Source: VRUE01 sp963837735 (lineage in GTDB: Bacteria > Actinomycetota > Thermoleophilia > Solirubrobacterales > 70-9). Taken from it: a stretch of 64,000 bases of DNA. The translations under genes and the position numbers were made by a program. Location: the NCBI GenBank assembly GCA_963837735.1, contig CAWIOM010000003.1, positions 1 through 64,000 on the forward strand. The letters are read 5' to 3'. This document shows, one piece after another, positions 31,050 through 41,580 of this stretch (position 1 is the first letter of the stretch; each line of letters opens with the position of its first letter). The notes below the pieces were generated by a model. It was not told where the DNA came from, made no database searches, and worked only from the letters and a program-made list of their open reading frames with translations.

Positions 31050-32879
31050 ATGACCGAGGCAGTGGAACCCTCCGACGTCGATCTTCCCGACGCGCTTCGC
31101 TTTGCCGTGCTCAGCTTCAGCGTCGATCGCATCACCGCCGAGGTGACGCGGGCCCTGGAGGACGCCTCGATCGAGAGCATCGTCATCAAGGGCCCGGCAA
31201 TCGCCACCTGGCTCTACGGCGATGACATCGCCCGCCTCTACACCGACACGGACCTGCTGATCCGCCGTCGCGACTGGGCCAAGGCGATGGAAACCCTCGA
31301 CCTGCTCGGGTTCCAGGACGACCTCGGGCCGATGGCCCACCCGCGGATGGAGTCCGGCGCCGGGCATCTCTGGGCCAGGGTCTCCGACAACGCGGAAGCC
31401 GACCTCCACTACACGCTGTTCGGAATCGGCGCGAAGCCCGAGGAGCTGTGGGAAGCCTTTTCGGAGGATGCGGTCCGTGAGCCGATCGGGGGCGTCGAGG
31501 TATCGATGCCCTCACACGCGGCCCGGCTGCTTCACATCGCCCTGCACGCGGTCCAGCACGGCGGCGAGGCACAGGTGAAGCCGATGGCCGACCTGAAGAC
31601 GGCGCTTGCCAAGGTGCCCGAGGAGACGTGGTCGGAAGCCCTCGAGCTGGCCAACCGCCTGGACGCCGAGGATACGTTCGCGGCCGGCCTGCGACTGACC
31701 AAGGCCGGGCGGGAGCTGGCGGAGTCGATCGGCGTCGGCGGCAGCCGCTCGGTCGACGGCGACCTGCGCCTCGGACGAGTGCCGATGGCCGAGGGGGTCA
31801 GGGAGTTCGTCGAGACCCCAGGCATGCGCGGGAAGATCGCACTCCTCGTCCGCGAGCTTTTCCCGAGCCGGACATTCATGCGCTGGTGGAGCCCACTCGC
31901 CCGCCGCGGCACCCTCGGCATGGTCCTCGCCTACCTCTGGCGGCCGCTCCGGCTCGCCTATCGCGCGGTCCCGGCATTCCGGGCGTGGCGCAGGGTCGCG
32001 GGCCGGCAGCACGCTACGGCGACGGCATACGGGCCGTCCACCGCTCCGCCCGCCGGCTCGGTGTCGCTCGATGTGGGATCGAACGGGAACGGTGCCGGCC
32101 CCAGCCCGTCCGTCGCCGACCGGACCATTGAGGAGCGCCTCGACCGCGAGCGTGAGTTCCACGACCGGCTCGCGGAGGAGCTCGCCCCGGAGCTGATGCC
32201 CCCGGCGGAGCTCGACGAGCTCGAGCAGGCGATGTTGCGAGCGGCGGGCGACCTGCGCGGCAAGCGTGTCCTCGACCTCGGTTGCGGCTCCGGGGACCTG
32301 ACGCTTACACTTGCCCGGGCCGGCGCGCGGATCGTCGCCGTCGACCTCTCGCCGGGGATGGTCGCGGTGGCCCGCAAACGACTCTCGATCTTTGCGCGGG
32401 GAGCGGAGGCAAGGTTCGAGGTCGCGGCGGCCGAGGAGCTGCCGCTCGAGGACGACAGCATCGACATCGTGATCGGCAGGTTCATCCTCCACCACCTCGA
32501 CGTCCCGATGGCGGCCCGGGAGTGCTCGCGGGTGCTTGCGCCGGACGGCAAGGCCCTGTTCGTCGAGAACTCGAGCCGCAATCGGCTGCTGATGTTCGCC
32601 CGCAACCACCTCGCCGGCCGTTTCGGGATCCCCCGATACGGCACCCCCGACGAGCGCCCCCTTTGCACCGAAGACCTCCAGGAGCTCGGTGGATACTTCC
32701 CCCGGATGGACGTGGAATACCCGGTCTTCGACTTCTTCACCCTCTTCGACAGGCAGATCCTCCACCACCGCTGGGAGCGTGCGACGAACCTGATGCGGGC
32801 GATCGACCGGGCGATCTGGCGATGGATCGCGATCGCCAGGCCGTGGTCCTTCCGGATCCTTGTCGTGATCACAGTCTGA
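31050..32879 (+). CDS. NTP-transferase-like (PF14907 type) fused to SAM methyltransferase
   Basis: The protein has 609 residues and is intact. Residues 1 to about 280 match the uncharacterised nucleotidyltransferase family often found near polysaccharide and lasso-peptide genes: IVIKGPAIATWLYGD, ARLYTDTDLLIRRRDW (the DxD-like metal site) and HIALHAVQHGG. A variable linker follows, then from about 370 a class I methyltransferase: VLDLGCGSGDLTLTLAR (SAM loop), IVAVDLSPGMVAVARKR, EELPLEDDSIDIVIGRF and RVLAPDGKALFVE. The two halves are in one uninterrupted frame with no break at the junction, so the fusion looks real. It would act in the cytoplasm; the substrate is unknown, but modification of a lipid-linked glycan or a peptide is the likely theme. 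It is divergent from the GT-B gene by 67 bp. Confidence 0.85.
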   Translation: MTEAVEPSDVDLPDALRFAVLSFSVDRITAEVTRALEDASIESIVIKGPAIATWLYGDDIARLYTDTDLLIRRRDWAKAMETLDLLGFQDDLGPMAHPRMESGAGHLWARVSDNAEADLHYTLFGIGAKPEELWEAFSEDAVREPIGGVEVSMPSHAARLLHIALHAVQHGGEAQVKPMADLKTALAKVPEETWSEALELANRLDAEDTFAAGLRLTKAGRELAESIGVGGSRSVDGDLRLGRVPMAEGVREFVETPGMRGKIALLVRELFPSRTFMRWWSPLARRGTLGMVLAYLWRPLRLAYRAVPAFRAWRRVAGRQHATATAYGPSTAPPAGSVSLDVGSNGNGAGPSPSVADRTIEERLDREREFHDRLAEELAPELMPPAELDELEQAMLRAAGDLRGKRVLDLGCGSGDLTLTLARAGARIVAVDLSPGMVAVARKRLSIFARGAEARFEVAAAEELPLEDDSIDIVIGRFILHHLDVPMAARECSRVLAPDGKALFVENSSRNRLLMFARNHLAGRFGIPRYGTPDERPLCTEDLQELGGYFPRMDVEYPVFDFFTLFDRQILHHRWERATNLMRAIDRAIWRWIAIARPWSFRILVVITV

Positions 32880-32991
32880 CGGCGCAAGATTTCGCCCATA
32901 CCGCCTAGTGGCGGTCCCGGCCTACTGAAAACTACACTCGGCCAAGCGTCCGCAAACGGGCGTTTTCTCAAGGCCCTCACACCGCGGCCCG

Positions 32992-35503
32992 ATGGGTGCT
33001 GCCGTGAGCCGTTCGAGCAAACGCCGACCCCGCCTACCCTGTGGGCTCGCCCTCGCCTGCGTCGTCGCGCTCCTCATGCTCGCCGGGCCGACGGCCTGCG
33101 GCGCCGACGCCAGCCCCGGCCCCGTGACCGTGACCGACTACACCGACCCCGGGCAGGCGATGAGGTTCGGGCTTCGATCGCAGTGGATCCAGCCCTGGCG
33201 GTCCTATCTCGACACGGCGCCCGCCTCCCGATTGGTCAACGCGATCGGAATCAACTTCAACGTCTTCCCCGAAGTCGCCGCGCCGACGGCGAAGCTGCTC
33301 GGCGAAAGCGGCTTCAAGCGCGCCCGGATCGAGGTCGGCTGGGGGACGCTGAGCTACGAAGACCCGACCCAGATCAAGGCCTACGATCGGCAGGGCCTGG
33401 TCACGACCCTGACCGCCCTCCGCGACAACGGGATCAGGCCGCTGATCCTGCTCAACGCAAATGACGGAATGCCCTGCCCGCGATAAGCTCGACACGCTCC
33501 AGCTCACCGCTCCGGCCGCGATCGGCGACACCGAACTGCACATCGACCCGGCCGACAGCGACAGGGTCGTCCTCGCGCGCACCGGCATCAAGGCCCAGGG
33601 CGTATGCCGCCCGCAACCTGATCACCTCGATCGCCCCCGACGGGACGGCCCGGCTCTCGCGGCCGCTGCTGGCCGCGCTTCCGCAGGGGCCGCTGAGAGT
33701 GGAAACCCTGCGATACGAGCCGTTCAGGGACGCGCTGCTCCAGAACGGCAGCCCGAACCCGGCATTCGAGCCGACGATGCAGGGCTGGCTCAACTACGTC
33801 GGCAGTCGTCACCCGGGAAGCGAAGGCGATCCTCGGCTCCGATGAATTCGACGTCGAGGTCTGGAACGAGCTCAGCTTCGGCTCCGCGTTCCTCAACATC
33901 AACAACTACTACAAGCCCCCGATCGAGTGGAAGGGGGGCTACAACCAGGGCGATACTGCAGCGGACCGTCGACTACATCCGCGACCCGGCGCAAGGCATG
34001 CCCGACGTCGGGATCGGCAGCGGCTTCTCCAGCGAGCGACCCTGGGACACGGGAAGCACCTCCCCGCTCGGCCTCACCGCGCTCGACAAGCACCCCTACC
34101 ACGGCTGGGACTCGTTTCCGGCGAAGGCCCAGGTGAACGGGAACCGGCCGCTGAACGGCCTCGGCGCTCCCGCCGGCTGGGAAGACCAGGCCAAACAGTG
34201 GCACGAATCCTTCACCCCGACCTACGACGCCTTCTTCCCCGAGTACTTCCTCTCCGGCATCCAGACCGAGAACCTCGTCCGCGACCTGGCGCCCTATCCG
34301 ACTCGATCTACGGCACCGAACACGGCCGTCAGTCCCACCCCGCCGGCGGCCCGCCGCCGGAGATGTGGATCACCGAGGTGAACCTCGATCCCGCGGCCGG
34401 GCCGACCCCGGGAATGTCCCAGGACGAAGTCCGCCACATCGAGACCAAGAACATCCTGCGCTACCTCTCGGCATACGTCAACAAGGGGGTCACCGCGGTC
34501 GACTTCTACGCCGCCAAGGCGGGCGACCTCTCGCTCGTCGACCCGGGGTTCTTCTCGTCGGCTCAAAGGCCAGCTCCCCTGCCTACCCGGGTCGACGCGG
34601 CCGGCGGCGAGACCACGGAAGCGGTGCGGCGCCTTGCCGACCTCGATGGCGGGGGCCGAGCAGACGCCCGCCGCTCGCAGCCTCTCGCTCAGGGCGCTGA
34701 CCGACTACTCGAGCAACGTGCAGTTCGAAGGCGACGGCACGGCCGAGTATCCGCCCCTCTACAACCGGGACGTGTTCGGGTTCTTTCCCTTCCAGGTCAA
34801 CGCCGATCGCTTCGTGATCCCGGTCTACGTGATGACACGCAACGTGGCGAAGGTCTACGGCACGGGGGCGGGCCCGAGCCGCTTCGACCTGCCGCCCGAA
34901 ACGTACCGGCTGGCCATCGGCGGCGTCGACGGGACCAAGACCACGGCGTCGGCAACCGACCCGATCACGGGCGCGTCCGTGCCGGTCGAGGCGGTGTCGA
35001 GCTCAGGTGACGAAATCGTCGTCGAGATGAAGGTGACCGACTCGCCGCGGTTGCTGACCCTTCAGGAAGGGGCCGAGCCGGTCGACGAAGCCGGGACGGG
35101 GAACAAACCGGTCGGCGCGGCGGGAGCAAACCGAGTCACCGCAAAGCCCCGGGCCCGTAACGCGGCCCGCCTGAAGCTTCGCGGAGGCCGCAGATTGCTC
35201 CGCAGCCGGCAGCTCGGCGTGATCGCCCGCTGCGACTCCCAGTGCAGCCTCAGGGCGCGGGGGCGCCTGATCGTCGGCGGGCACGGCTACGGGATGAGCT
35301 CGCTTCCCGGCCTCGAGAAGCTGAGCAACGAGAGTCGGCCGGAGGCGAGGGCCAGGCTCGGGATCAGCCACCGGACCGCGAGGCTCGCCCGGCGGGCGCT
35401 CGGGCGCGGCGTCGCGGTCAGAGCGAAGATCGTGATGGCGACCACCGATACCGGGTCCGGGGCGACCGAGACGGTCCGTCGGGTCCTCGCATTGCGTCAC
35501 TGA
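32992..35503 (+). CDS. Secreted glycosidase-like protein with two-Cys C-terminal domain (frame-broken)
   Basis: The N-terminus is a signal peptide (RRPRLPCGLALACVVALLML, then AGPTACGADAS). The middle reads like a TIM-barrel glycoside hydrolase: RARIEVGWGTLSYEDP, IRPLILLNANDG, FDVEVWNELSFGS (N-E pair fitting the acid/base Glu), TALDKHPYHGWDSFP and PEMWITEVNLDPAAG (Glu at the nucleophile position). This layout suits GH5/GH39-like enzymes, but I cannot name the family. The C-terminus has a domain with paired cysteines (ARCDSQCSLRARGRL), like the one on the LVIVD protein. Frame changes are needed near 33475, 33600, 33805, 33950, 34305, 34570 and 34640. It heads a plus-strand run of polysaccharide genes and may trim or remodel exported glycan. 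A GTG at 33004 is an alternative start. Confidence 0.72.
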
Positions 35504-35561
35504 GAGTTAGATTCTGACATCCCGGGCGGCAGCAATCGGCGCTCTGGCGCGTTGGTTGTCC

Positions 35562-36946
35562 ATGCCGTCGCAGGACCAGCTCGACAGGGCGCCGCTTCGC
35601 ACGGGGCCGGGGCCCGAGGTCGACGAGCCCTCGACAGCGCCCGAGGGCGATTCGAGTAAGCGTCGTCGCGGATCGATCGCCAGGCTGGCCTCGGCCACGT
35701 ACGTCGGGCTGGCTCTCGGCTTCGTCACCTCGCCGATCGTCGCCCGCGTCCTCGGCCCCGAGGCGCGCGGCATCTATGCCGGCGTGTACGTCTTCTCGAC
35801 GGCGCTGGTGACGATCCTCGCCTTCGGGATGCCGGTGGCGATCATCTACCGCCTCGTCAAAGGATTGGATCGCCCGGAGATGCTGATGGGCAGCGCCTTT
35901 CGCTTCTGCGCCGCACTGGTCCTGCCCGCCGCCGCGATCGCGGTCACGGTTACCGTCTGGGCTCTCGACGTTCCGGCGGGCGCCGCCACCTACCTTGCTG
36001 TCGCCGCCCTCGCCCTGGCCCCCATCGGCGTCCTCGGGCTCTGCCTGCAGGGCTTCCTGCTCGCCGAGGGCGAGCTCGGGCCGCTCTCCGTTTTGCGGGT
36101 GGCGCCGCTGCTGGCGAACTTCGCCGGCGTCATGGTGCTGCGTCGCGGTCGGGCAGCCTGACCCTGGTCACCTACCTCGCCATTCACGATCGCGCTTTCG
36201 CTCTTCAGCTTCATCCTGGTCTGGCGCTTCGTCACCGTGCGCCCCCGGGGCCACGCCCGATTCAGGCCGTTGATCGGCTACGGCCTGAGGAGCTACCCCG
36301 GCTCCTTCGCCCGCCTCCTCAACTTCAGGTCGACCAGCTCATCCTCGTGCCGCTCGTCTCCCCGGCTCAGCTCGGCTTCTACGCGATCGCCGTCACCATC
36401 TCCCAGCTTCCCCAGAGCATGGCCGAGGCGATCGGGAGCAGGGCGCTGGGCAGCGTGATCGGCTCGGAGCGCCTCTTCCTCGCACATCGGGCTGAGCAGT
36501 ACCTGCGCCTCAATCTCCTCACCGGAGCCATCGCCTGTGCCGGGATCGCCGCCGCCGCCCCTCTTTTCGTGCCGCTCCTCTACGGACACGCCTTCGACGG
36601 GATCGTGGCTCCGCTCCTCCTCCTCCTGCCGGGCGCGTTGGCCACGACCGGCACGACCGTTGCCAACGCTTGCCTTGCCGCCCTCGGCCGCCCCGGTGTC
36701 ACGTCCTTGGCCGAGACGCTGGCGCTGGCGATAACGGGGGCCGGGCTCTGGTACACGCTGCCGCGCTTTGGGATCGCCGGGGCGGCGGCCGTCTCGAGCG
36801 TCGCCTACCTCTTCCGGTACTGCGTTCAGCTCGTGATCCTTCGCCGCTACAACGTCCGGCGCCTGCTGCCGCGCTGGGACGATTTCGCCGAGCTGATCAG
36901 CGCGACGCCGGCCCGCCGCTTCCTCGCCGCCAGGGCGTCCGGATAG
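35562..36946 (+). CDS. Polysaccharide flippase, Wzx/MATE-like (frame-broken)
   Basis: A multi-pass membrane protein of about 460 residues. The N-terminal part has SIARLASATYVGLALGF and IVARVLGPEARGIYAGVYVF, the typical opening of Wzx/MurJ-like oligosaccharide flippases, and then alternating hydrophobic helices (LPAAAIAVTVTVWAL, LAVAALALAPIGVLGLC). The C-terminal part continues with PAQLGFYAIAVTISQLP, PLLLLLPGALATTGTT and FGIAGAAAVSSVAYLFRY. Frame changes near 36150 and 36330 join the halves. Its expected job is to move lipid-linked repeat units across the membrane for the exopolysaccharide encoded around it. The ATG at 35562 was chosen; a TTG at 35556 is possible. It ends 7 bp before the acyltransferase gene. 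Confidence 0.82.
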
Positions 36947-36953
36947 GTGTCGA

Positions 36954-37487
36954 ATGCGTGAATGGCTCCCCCCTCGCGAGTACCTGCTCAACCAGTTCGT
37001 CTCACGCCTGCCGTGGGCCGGGCCCCGGATCGCCGGCTACCGCCGCCTCGGGATTTGCTTCGAGTCGCCGCGGACGACGACGATCCTGATGAACACCGAC
37101 GTCCACGCGCCGCGGCAGATCGGGATCGGCGGCAACTCGGCGATCGGCCGCCGCTGCCTCCTGGACGGCCGCGGCGGGATCCAGATCGGGCGCAACGTCA
37201 ACATCTCCAGCTACACGCTGTTGATCAGCGCCGGCCACGATCCCTACGACCCCCATTTCGCCGGCTACTCGGCGCCGATCGTGATCGAGGACCGGGTCTG
37301 GATCGCCAGCCGCGCGACGATCCTCGCCGGGGTGACGATCGGCGAAGGGGCGGCGGTGGCCGCAGGCGCCGTGGTGAAGAACGACGTCGAGCCCTTCACC
37401 GTCGTCGGCGGCGTCCCGGCTCGGGAGATCGGAAAACGGCCGCGCAACCTCGACTATGAGATCTATTACCGCCCCAACTACATCTGA
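36954..37487 (+). CDS. Hexapeptide-repeat acyltransferase (LbetaH, sugar O-acetyltransferase)
   Basis: The protein has 177 residues and is intact. It has left-handed beta-helix hexapeptide repeats (IGIGGNSAIGRRCLLDG, IQIGRNVNISSYTLLISAG) and the catalytic His in the AGHDPYDPHF loop, followed by PIVIEDRVWIASRATILAGV, TIGEGAAVAAGAVV and VGGVPAREIGKRP. This is the maltose/galactoside acetyltransferase-like set, usually acting on sugars of surface polysaccharide with acetyl-CoA. It lies directly after the flippase, and its end overlaps the likely start of the next glycosyltransferase, consistent with one transcription unit. Confidence 0.92.
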   Translation: MREWLPPREYLLNQFVSRLPWAGPRIAGYRRLGICFESPRTTTILMNTDVHAPRQIGIGGNSAIGRRCLLDGRGGIQIGRNVNISSYTLLISAGHDPYDPHFAGYSAPIVIEDRVWIASRATILAGVTIGEGAAVAAGAVVKNDVEPFTVVGGVPAREIGKRPRNLDYEIYYRPNYI

Positions 37488-38578
37488 TCGACCGGCGGGG
37501 ACGCCGATCGAAGAGGCGATAGTCGTCGCGCCGGTGCCGCTGGGCGCCGGCGGCCTCGGCAGGGCCGCGGCCGAATTCGTCGAGGGCCTCGAAGGGAACG
37601 GCTACGCGCCGACCTACTTCGGCCCCCAGGTGCCGGGGCCCCTGGCAGCCGTGGCGGCCAGCCGCCCGTTTCGACGGGCCTTCGGGATGGCGCCCTCCCG
37701 CCGGCTCTCGCGCTCGCGCCGTTCGCCGTGCCGTGCCACGGTCTGGGTGGGACCTGAGCTACTCGACTCCCGGCTCCGTTCCCGTCGAGCGTGGGTCGGG
37801 CATCAGGGTCATCTACCAGGCGACCCGCCACCCGGCGGTCGAGCGCGCGGCTCTGCGGCGCGGCGAGCGGGAAACCGGAGGGCGCGGCGACCTCTCGCGT
37901 GGGGAGTGCCGGCGGCGCGAACGGGAGATCGAGCGGGCCGACCTGATCCACGTCACGAGCCTTGCGGTGCGCGAGGAGATGCTCGAGGCCGGAGTTCCGG
38001 CGGAGAAGCTCGTCCACTCCTACCACGGCGTCGACCTCGAGCAGTACCGGCCGGGCGAGAAGGCTAACTCGCTGACGATCGCCTTCGTCGGGCCGCTCTC
38101 CCTCCGCAAGGGGGTCGACATCGTCGCCGACCTCCACGCCCGCCTGGGCGGAGAGGCGACCATCGAGGCGGTCGGAGGGCCGATCTGCCCGTGGTCGCGA
38201 CGCCTCGCCGAGGAAGCCGACTTCGCCGCGGGCAGCTCGGTGCCGGAGACCCTGGCCAAGGCCCACGTCCTCGTCCTTCCCTCGAGGTCGGACGGCTTCT
38301 CCTTCGTCGTCCTCGAGGCGCTTGCGGCCGGGACGGTCCCGATCGTGACCCCTGAGGTCGGCGCGTCTGAGATCGTCCGCCGGCTCGACGAGCGGCTGGT
38401 CATCGAGCGGACGGAGTTCGTCGAGGCCACGGCCGATCTGCTGCCCCGGCTCGATCTCCCGGCGCTCTCAGCCGCCGCCAGGGCCCTCGCCGAGGAGTTC
38501 GACCGCCGCCGCACCTCGAGGGCGACGGTCGCCGCCGTTCTCGAGAGGGCCGAGCTGCTGGACCGCAAGCGCGCTTGA
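37456..38578 (+). CDS. GT-B glycosyltransferase (frame-broken)
   Basis: The first part (EAIVVAPVPLGAGGLGRAAA) holds the glycine-rich loop of a GT-B N-terminal domain; the frame changes near 37690-37750, and the rest is open to the end: ERADLIHVTSLAVREEML, YHGVDLEQYRPG, TIAFVGPLSLRKGVDIVADL and VLVLPSRSDGFSFVVLEALA. These are the acceptor- and donor-side motifs of GT4-like enzymes. The ATG at 37456 overlaps the acyltransferase gene by about 30 bases; another start may be the true one. It would add a sugar to the lipid-linked repeat unit. It is followed after 27 bp by the sulfotransferase gene. Confidence 0.8.
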
Positions 38579-38605
38579 GCCCGTCTCGTTCCTCTCAGGG
38601 AGCCC

Positions 38606-40693
38606 ATGAGCAAAAGCGAAAAAGCCAACCGCCCGTCCTTCTTCATCGTCGGCCACTCGAAGTGCGGAACGACCGCGCTCGCCCATTTCCTGCGCCAGCA
38701 TCCGGAGCTCTTCGTCTGCACGCCGGAAGAGCCGAACTACTTCTGCCCCTCATGGTGCCGGGCGGAGGGCCCGCCCAGCATCTTCTATCGCCGCACCGAG
38801 TCCGAGTACCTCTCCCTCTTCGCCGGGGCGAGCCCGGGCCAGCGCTGCGGAGAGGCCAGCGCGGTCTACCTGTACGCGCCCGAGGCGGCGGCGAGGATCA
38901 GGGAGTTCGACCCAGACGCCCGGATCATCATGCTCTTCCGCGAGCCGGTCGACTTCCTGCGCTCCTATCACCTGCAGTTGCTGAAGAATCCGCCGCCGGA
39001 GGGAGAGACCGTCCGCGACCTGGGTGAGGCGATCGACCTCGAACCGGCCCGCCGCACCGGCGATCGGCTTCCCGACGGCTGCCTGGTGCCGGAGCTGCTC
39101 TGGTACGCGAAAGAGAGGCTCCGATACGACGAGCACTTCGACCGCTTCGCGGCCGAGTTTCCCGCCGAGCAGATCCTCCCCCTGGTCTACGAGGATTTCC
39201 GCAGCGACAACGCGGCGACGGTGAGTCAGGTCTACGAGTTCCTCGGCGTCGACGCTGAGTTCGAGCCGGTGCTCAGGGATCACAACACCGGCGGGCAGGC
39301 GCTCCGCTCCCGCCGCGTGCAGTCGCTCCTCCACAAGGCGACCCACGGGACGGGGGCGATCGCCACGGTCCGCGCCGCCCTGCCACGAGGGGCGCGGCAG
39401 AAGGCGATCCGGGTCGCCTACAGCCGGGTCGCCTTCGAAAAGGCCCCGGCGGTCGACGAGGAGCTCGCCAAGAGGCTTCGCGCGAAGGCGACGCCCCACG
39501 TCGATGCCCTCGGCGAGCGCCTCCAACGCGATCTGCTCGGCGGATTGGGGGTACGCCGACCGTCAGGATCGCGAGGCCCCGCAGGCCTCCACGCGGTGAG
39601 CGAGGAGATCGCGATGGCCTCGAGTTCCGCACCTCGCATCGTCTGTTTCGCGACCCAGGGCACCGGGCACGGCGAGGAGGAGCGAATCGCCACCCTGCTG
39701 GCGAAGAGCGGCGCCGAGGTCCTGCCCTTCGACCGCGGCCGCAAGGCGCGCTCGTCGCTGCGACTGCTGCGGACCCTTCTCGGGCAGCGTCCCGACCTGG
39801 TCGTGATGGAGGGCACCGGCACCGCGGGCGGATTCGCCGTGATCGCCGCCAGGCTGCTCGCAGGGGTTCCCTATGTGGTCTCCAGCGGCGATGCGGTCGC
39901 ACCGTTCATCGGCCTCGCCCACCCTCGGCTCGCCCCGATCGCCGCGCTGTACGAGCGGCTCCTCTGCCGCCTCAGCGCCGGCTTCATCGGCTGGACTCCA
40001 TATCTCGTCGGGCGCGCCCTGACCTTCGGCGCGCCGCGCGGGATGACCGCCGCGAGCTGGTCGGCCCCGGCCCGCCCCGAGGATCGGGATCTCCGTCGTC
40101 AGGAGCTGGGCATCCCGCCCGAGGCGATCGTCTTCGGCCTGATCGGCTCGCTCGATTGGACCGAGGACATCGAGTACTGCTACGGCCTCGAGCTGGTCAA
40201 GGCGATCCTTGCCACCGACCGCCCCGACGTCCGCGTCCTCGTCGTCGGCGACGGCTCCGGGCTCGACCGCCTCAAGGAGATCGCCGGCGACCAGCTCGGT
40301 CGACGCGTGCTGCTGCCGGGCCGTGTTCCGCGCGAGCTGGTGACCAGCTACCTCGCCGCGATCGATGTCGCCAGCCTGCCTCAGAGCGTCGACGGGGTCG
40401 GCTCCTTCCGCTACACGACGAAGATCAGCGAGTACCTCTGCGCGGGACTCCCGATGGTCACCGGTGAGATCCCCCTCGCCTACGACCTCGACGACGGATG
40501 GATCTGGCGCCTTCCCGGCGACGCTCCCTGGGACCCTCGCTACGTCTCCGCTCTCACCGGGCTGATGGAGGGTCTCACCCCGGATCAGCTCGAGGCAAGT
40601 AAGGAGGCGGTCCCGATGTCGATGCCCCTCTTCGATCGAGACCGCCAGCAGCGCCAGGTGACGGAGTTCGTCGCCGACCTGGTCCGCGCCTGA
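38606..40693 (+). CDS. Sulfotransferase joined to GT-B glycosyltransferase (open as one frame; probably two genes)
   Basis: The frame as read gives 695 residues. Residues 1 to about 320 are a PAPS-dependent sulfotransferase: FFIVGHSKCGTTALAHFL (5'-PSB loop), ARIIMLFREPVDFLRSYHLQ (3'-PB region) and ILPLVYEDFRSD. From about residue 335 a GT-B glycosyltransferase follows: IVCFATQGTGHGEEERI, VVSSGDAVAPFIGLAHP, VRVLVVGDGSGLDRLKEIA and TTKISEYLCAGLPMV. The joint has no linker features. At 39596 there is a GTG whose last two bases begin a TGA in the next frame (GTGA). A one-base indel in the upstream run of five G (near 39545) would give a separate sulfotransferase ending at 39599 and a glycosyltransferase starting at 39596. 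Sulfotransferases here would decorate the polysaccharide. Confidence 0.85.
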   Translation: MSKSEKANRPSFFIVGHSKCGTTALAHFLRQHPELFVCTPEEPNYFCPSWCRAEGPPSIFYRRTESEYLSLFAGASPGQRCGEASAVYLYAPEAAARIREFDPDARIIMLFREPVDFLRSYHLQLLKNPPPEGETVRDLGEAIDLEPARRTGDRLPDGCLVPELLWYAKERLRYDEHFDRFAAEFPAEQILPLVYEDFRSDNAATVSQVYEFLGVDAEFEPVLRDHNTGGQALRSRRVQSLLHKATHGTGAIATVRAALPRGARQKAIRVAYSRVAFEKAPAVDEELAKRLRAKATPHVDALGERLQRDLLGGLGVRRPSGSRGPAGLHAVSEEIAMASSSAPRIVCFATQGTGHGEEERIATLLAKSGAEVLPFDRGRKARSSLRLLRTLLGQRPDLVVMEGTGTAGGFAVIAARLLAGVPYVVSSGDAVAPFIGLAHPRLAPIAALYERLLCRLSAGFIGWTPYLVGRALTFGAPRGMTAASWSAPARPEDRDLRRQELGIPPEAIVFGLIGSLDWTEDIEYCYGLELVKAILATDRPDVRVLVVGDGSGLDRLKEIAGDQLGRRVLLPGRVPRELVTSYLAAIDVASLPQSVDGVGSFRYTTKISEYLCAGLPMVTGEIPLAYDLDDGWIWRLPGDAPWDPRYVSALTGLMEGLTPDQLEASKEAVPMSMPLFDRDRQQRQVTEFVADLVRA

Positions 40694-40869
40694 ACATTTC
40701 CAGGCCTGGACCCGTACCCACGAAACATACCTAGCCCCAATTGAGCGATAACAACCTAAAGACCCCACCGGGAACTTCCTCTTGGGTATTGAGAATGCGG
40801 TCTGCCAGCCCATTCACAACGACCCACGAGGACACCCGGAAGGCAAGACACAAACGGGGTGCCAAACCG
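40694..40869. other. Intergenic, no gene recognised
   Basis: This stretch lies between the glycosyltransferase stop and the transposase remnant. It is locally AT-richer than its surroundings (40720-40790) and could hold the end signals of the upstream unit, but I see no clear hairpin followed by a T run. Confidence 0.5.
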
Positions 40870-41580
40870 TAGAAGTCAGGGGGACGCGAGGGAATCGTCT
40901 TTCACGCAGGTGCCCATCCGCTGGCCGAATTGGGAGATCGGGGCGGGCTCTCTGCGGGGCTGTCTGCGGCAACAGCACCGACCGGCCAGCGCCACTCCAC
41001 ACACGATCCCGGCGTCGTCCTACCCGATGTGATCGTCGCCATCGCCGACGGTGGGCACTGTCGTCTCCGACCTCGGCCTGCTGCGCGACGAGGAGGCGCT
41101 GTTCGGAGCGACGACGTCGGAGAGAACCGCCCATCGGGTGATCAAGGCGATCGACCGGGCCTGCTGTAAGCGGTCCGCGGCACCAGGCGGTTGCGTGAGA
41201 GCGCGCCTGGGACGCTGGTGCGCGACGCGAGACGATCACCCTAAGTATCGACGCCACCCTGCTCGGCGCAACCTCCGAGAAGGAGGGCGCGGCATGGAAC
41301 TACAAGGGCAGCTTCGGCTTTCACCCCGTTGCCTGTTACCTCGACGAGACGGGCGAGCCGCTGGCCGACATCCTGCGCCCCAGCAACGCCGGCGCCAACA
41401 CCGCCTCCGATCACTTTTGTGTCCTGCAGCTGGACCTTGAGCAGCTGCTCGAGTTAGACCTGGACCGCGAGATAGCCGCCTCGCTACGCGAGGCGGCGAG
41501 CAGGAGCGATACTCAACACAGACCAACCCGGACTCTCACACGGGGTGGACCGATGAAGCGGGTCCGGTCACCGACATTGA
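40870..41580 (+). mobile_element. IS1380-family transposase remnant
   Basis: Pieces in different plus-strand frames follow the IS1380 transposase pattern in order: an N-terminal part (HPLAELGDRGGLSAGLSAAT, VVLPDVIVAIADGG, VVSDLGLLRDEEALFG, TAHRVIKAID) and then the diagnostic core read from 41226: TLSIDATLLGATSEKEGAA, YKGSFGFHPVACYLDETGE and LADILRPSNAGANTASDHF. The first catalytic Asp (SIDATL) is kept. The remainder of the catalytic domain is missing after about 41500, and the frame changes several times, so it is a decayed, 3'-truncated copy. I did not find terminal inverted repeats. It sits at the edge of a stretch with different base use, consistent with past insertion. Confidence 0.75.
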
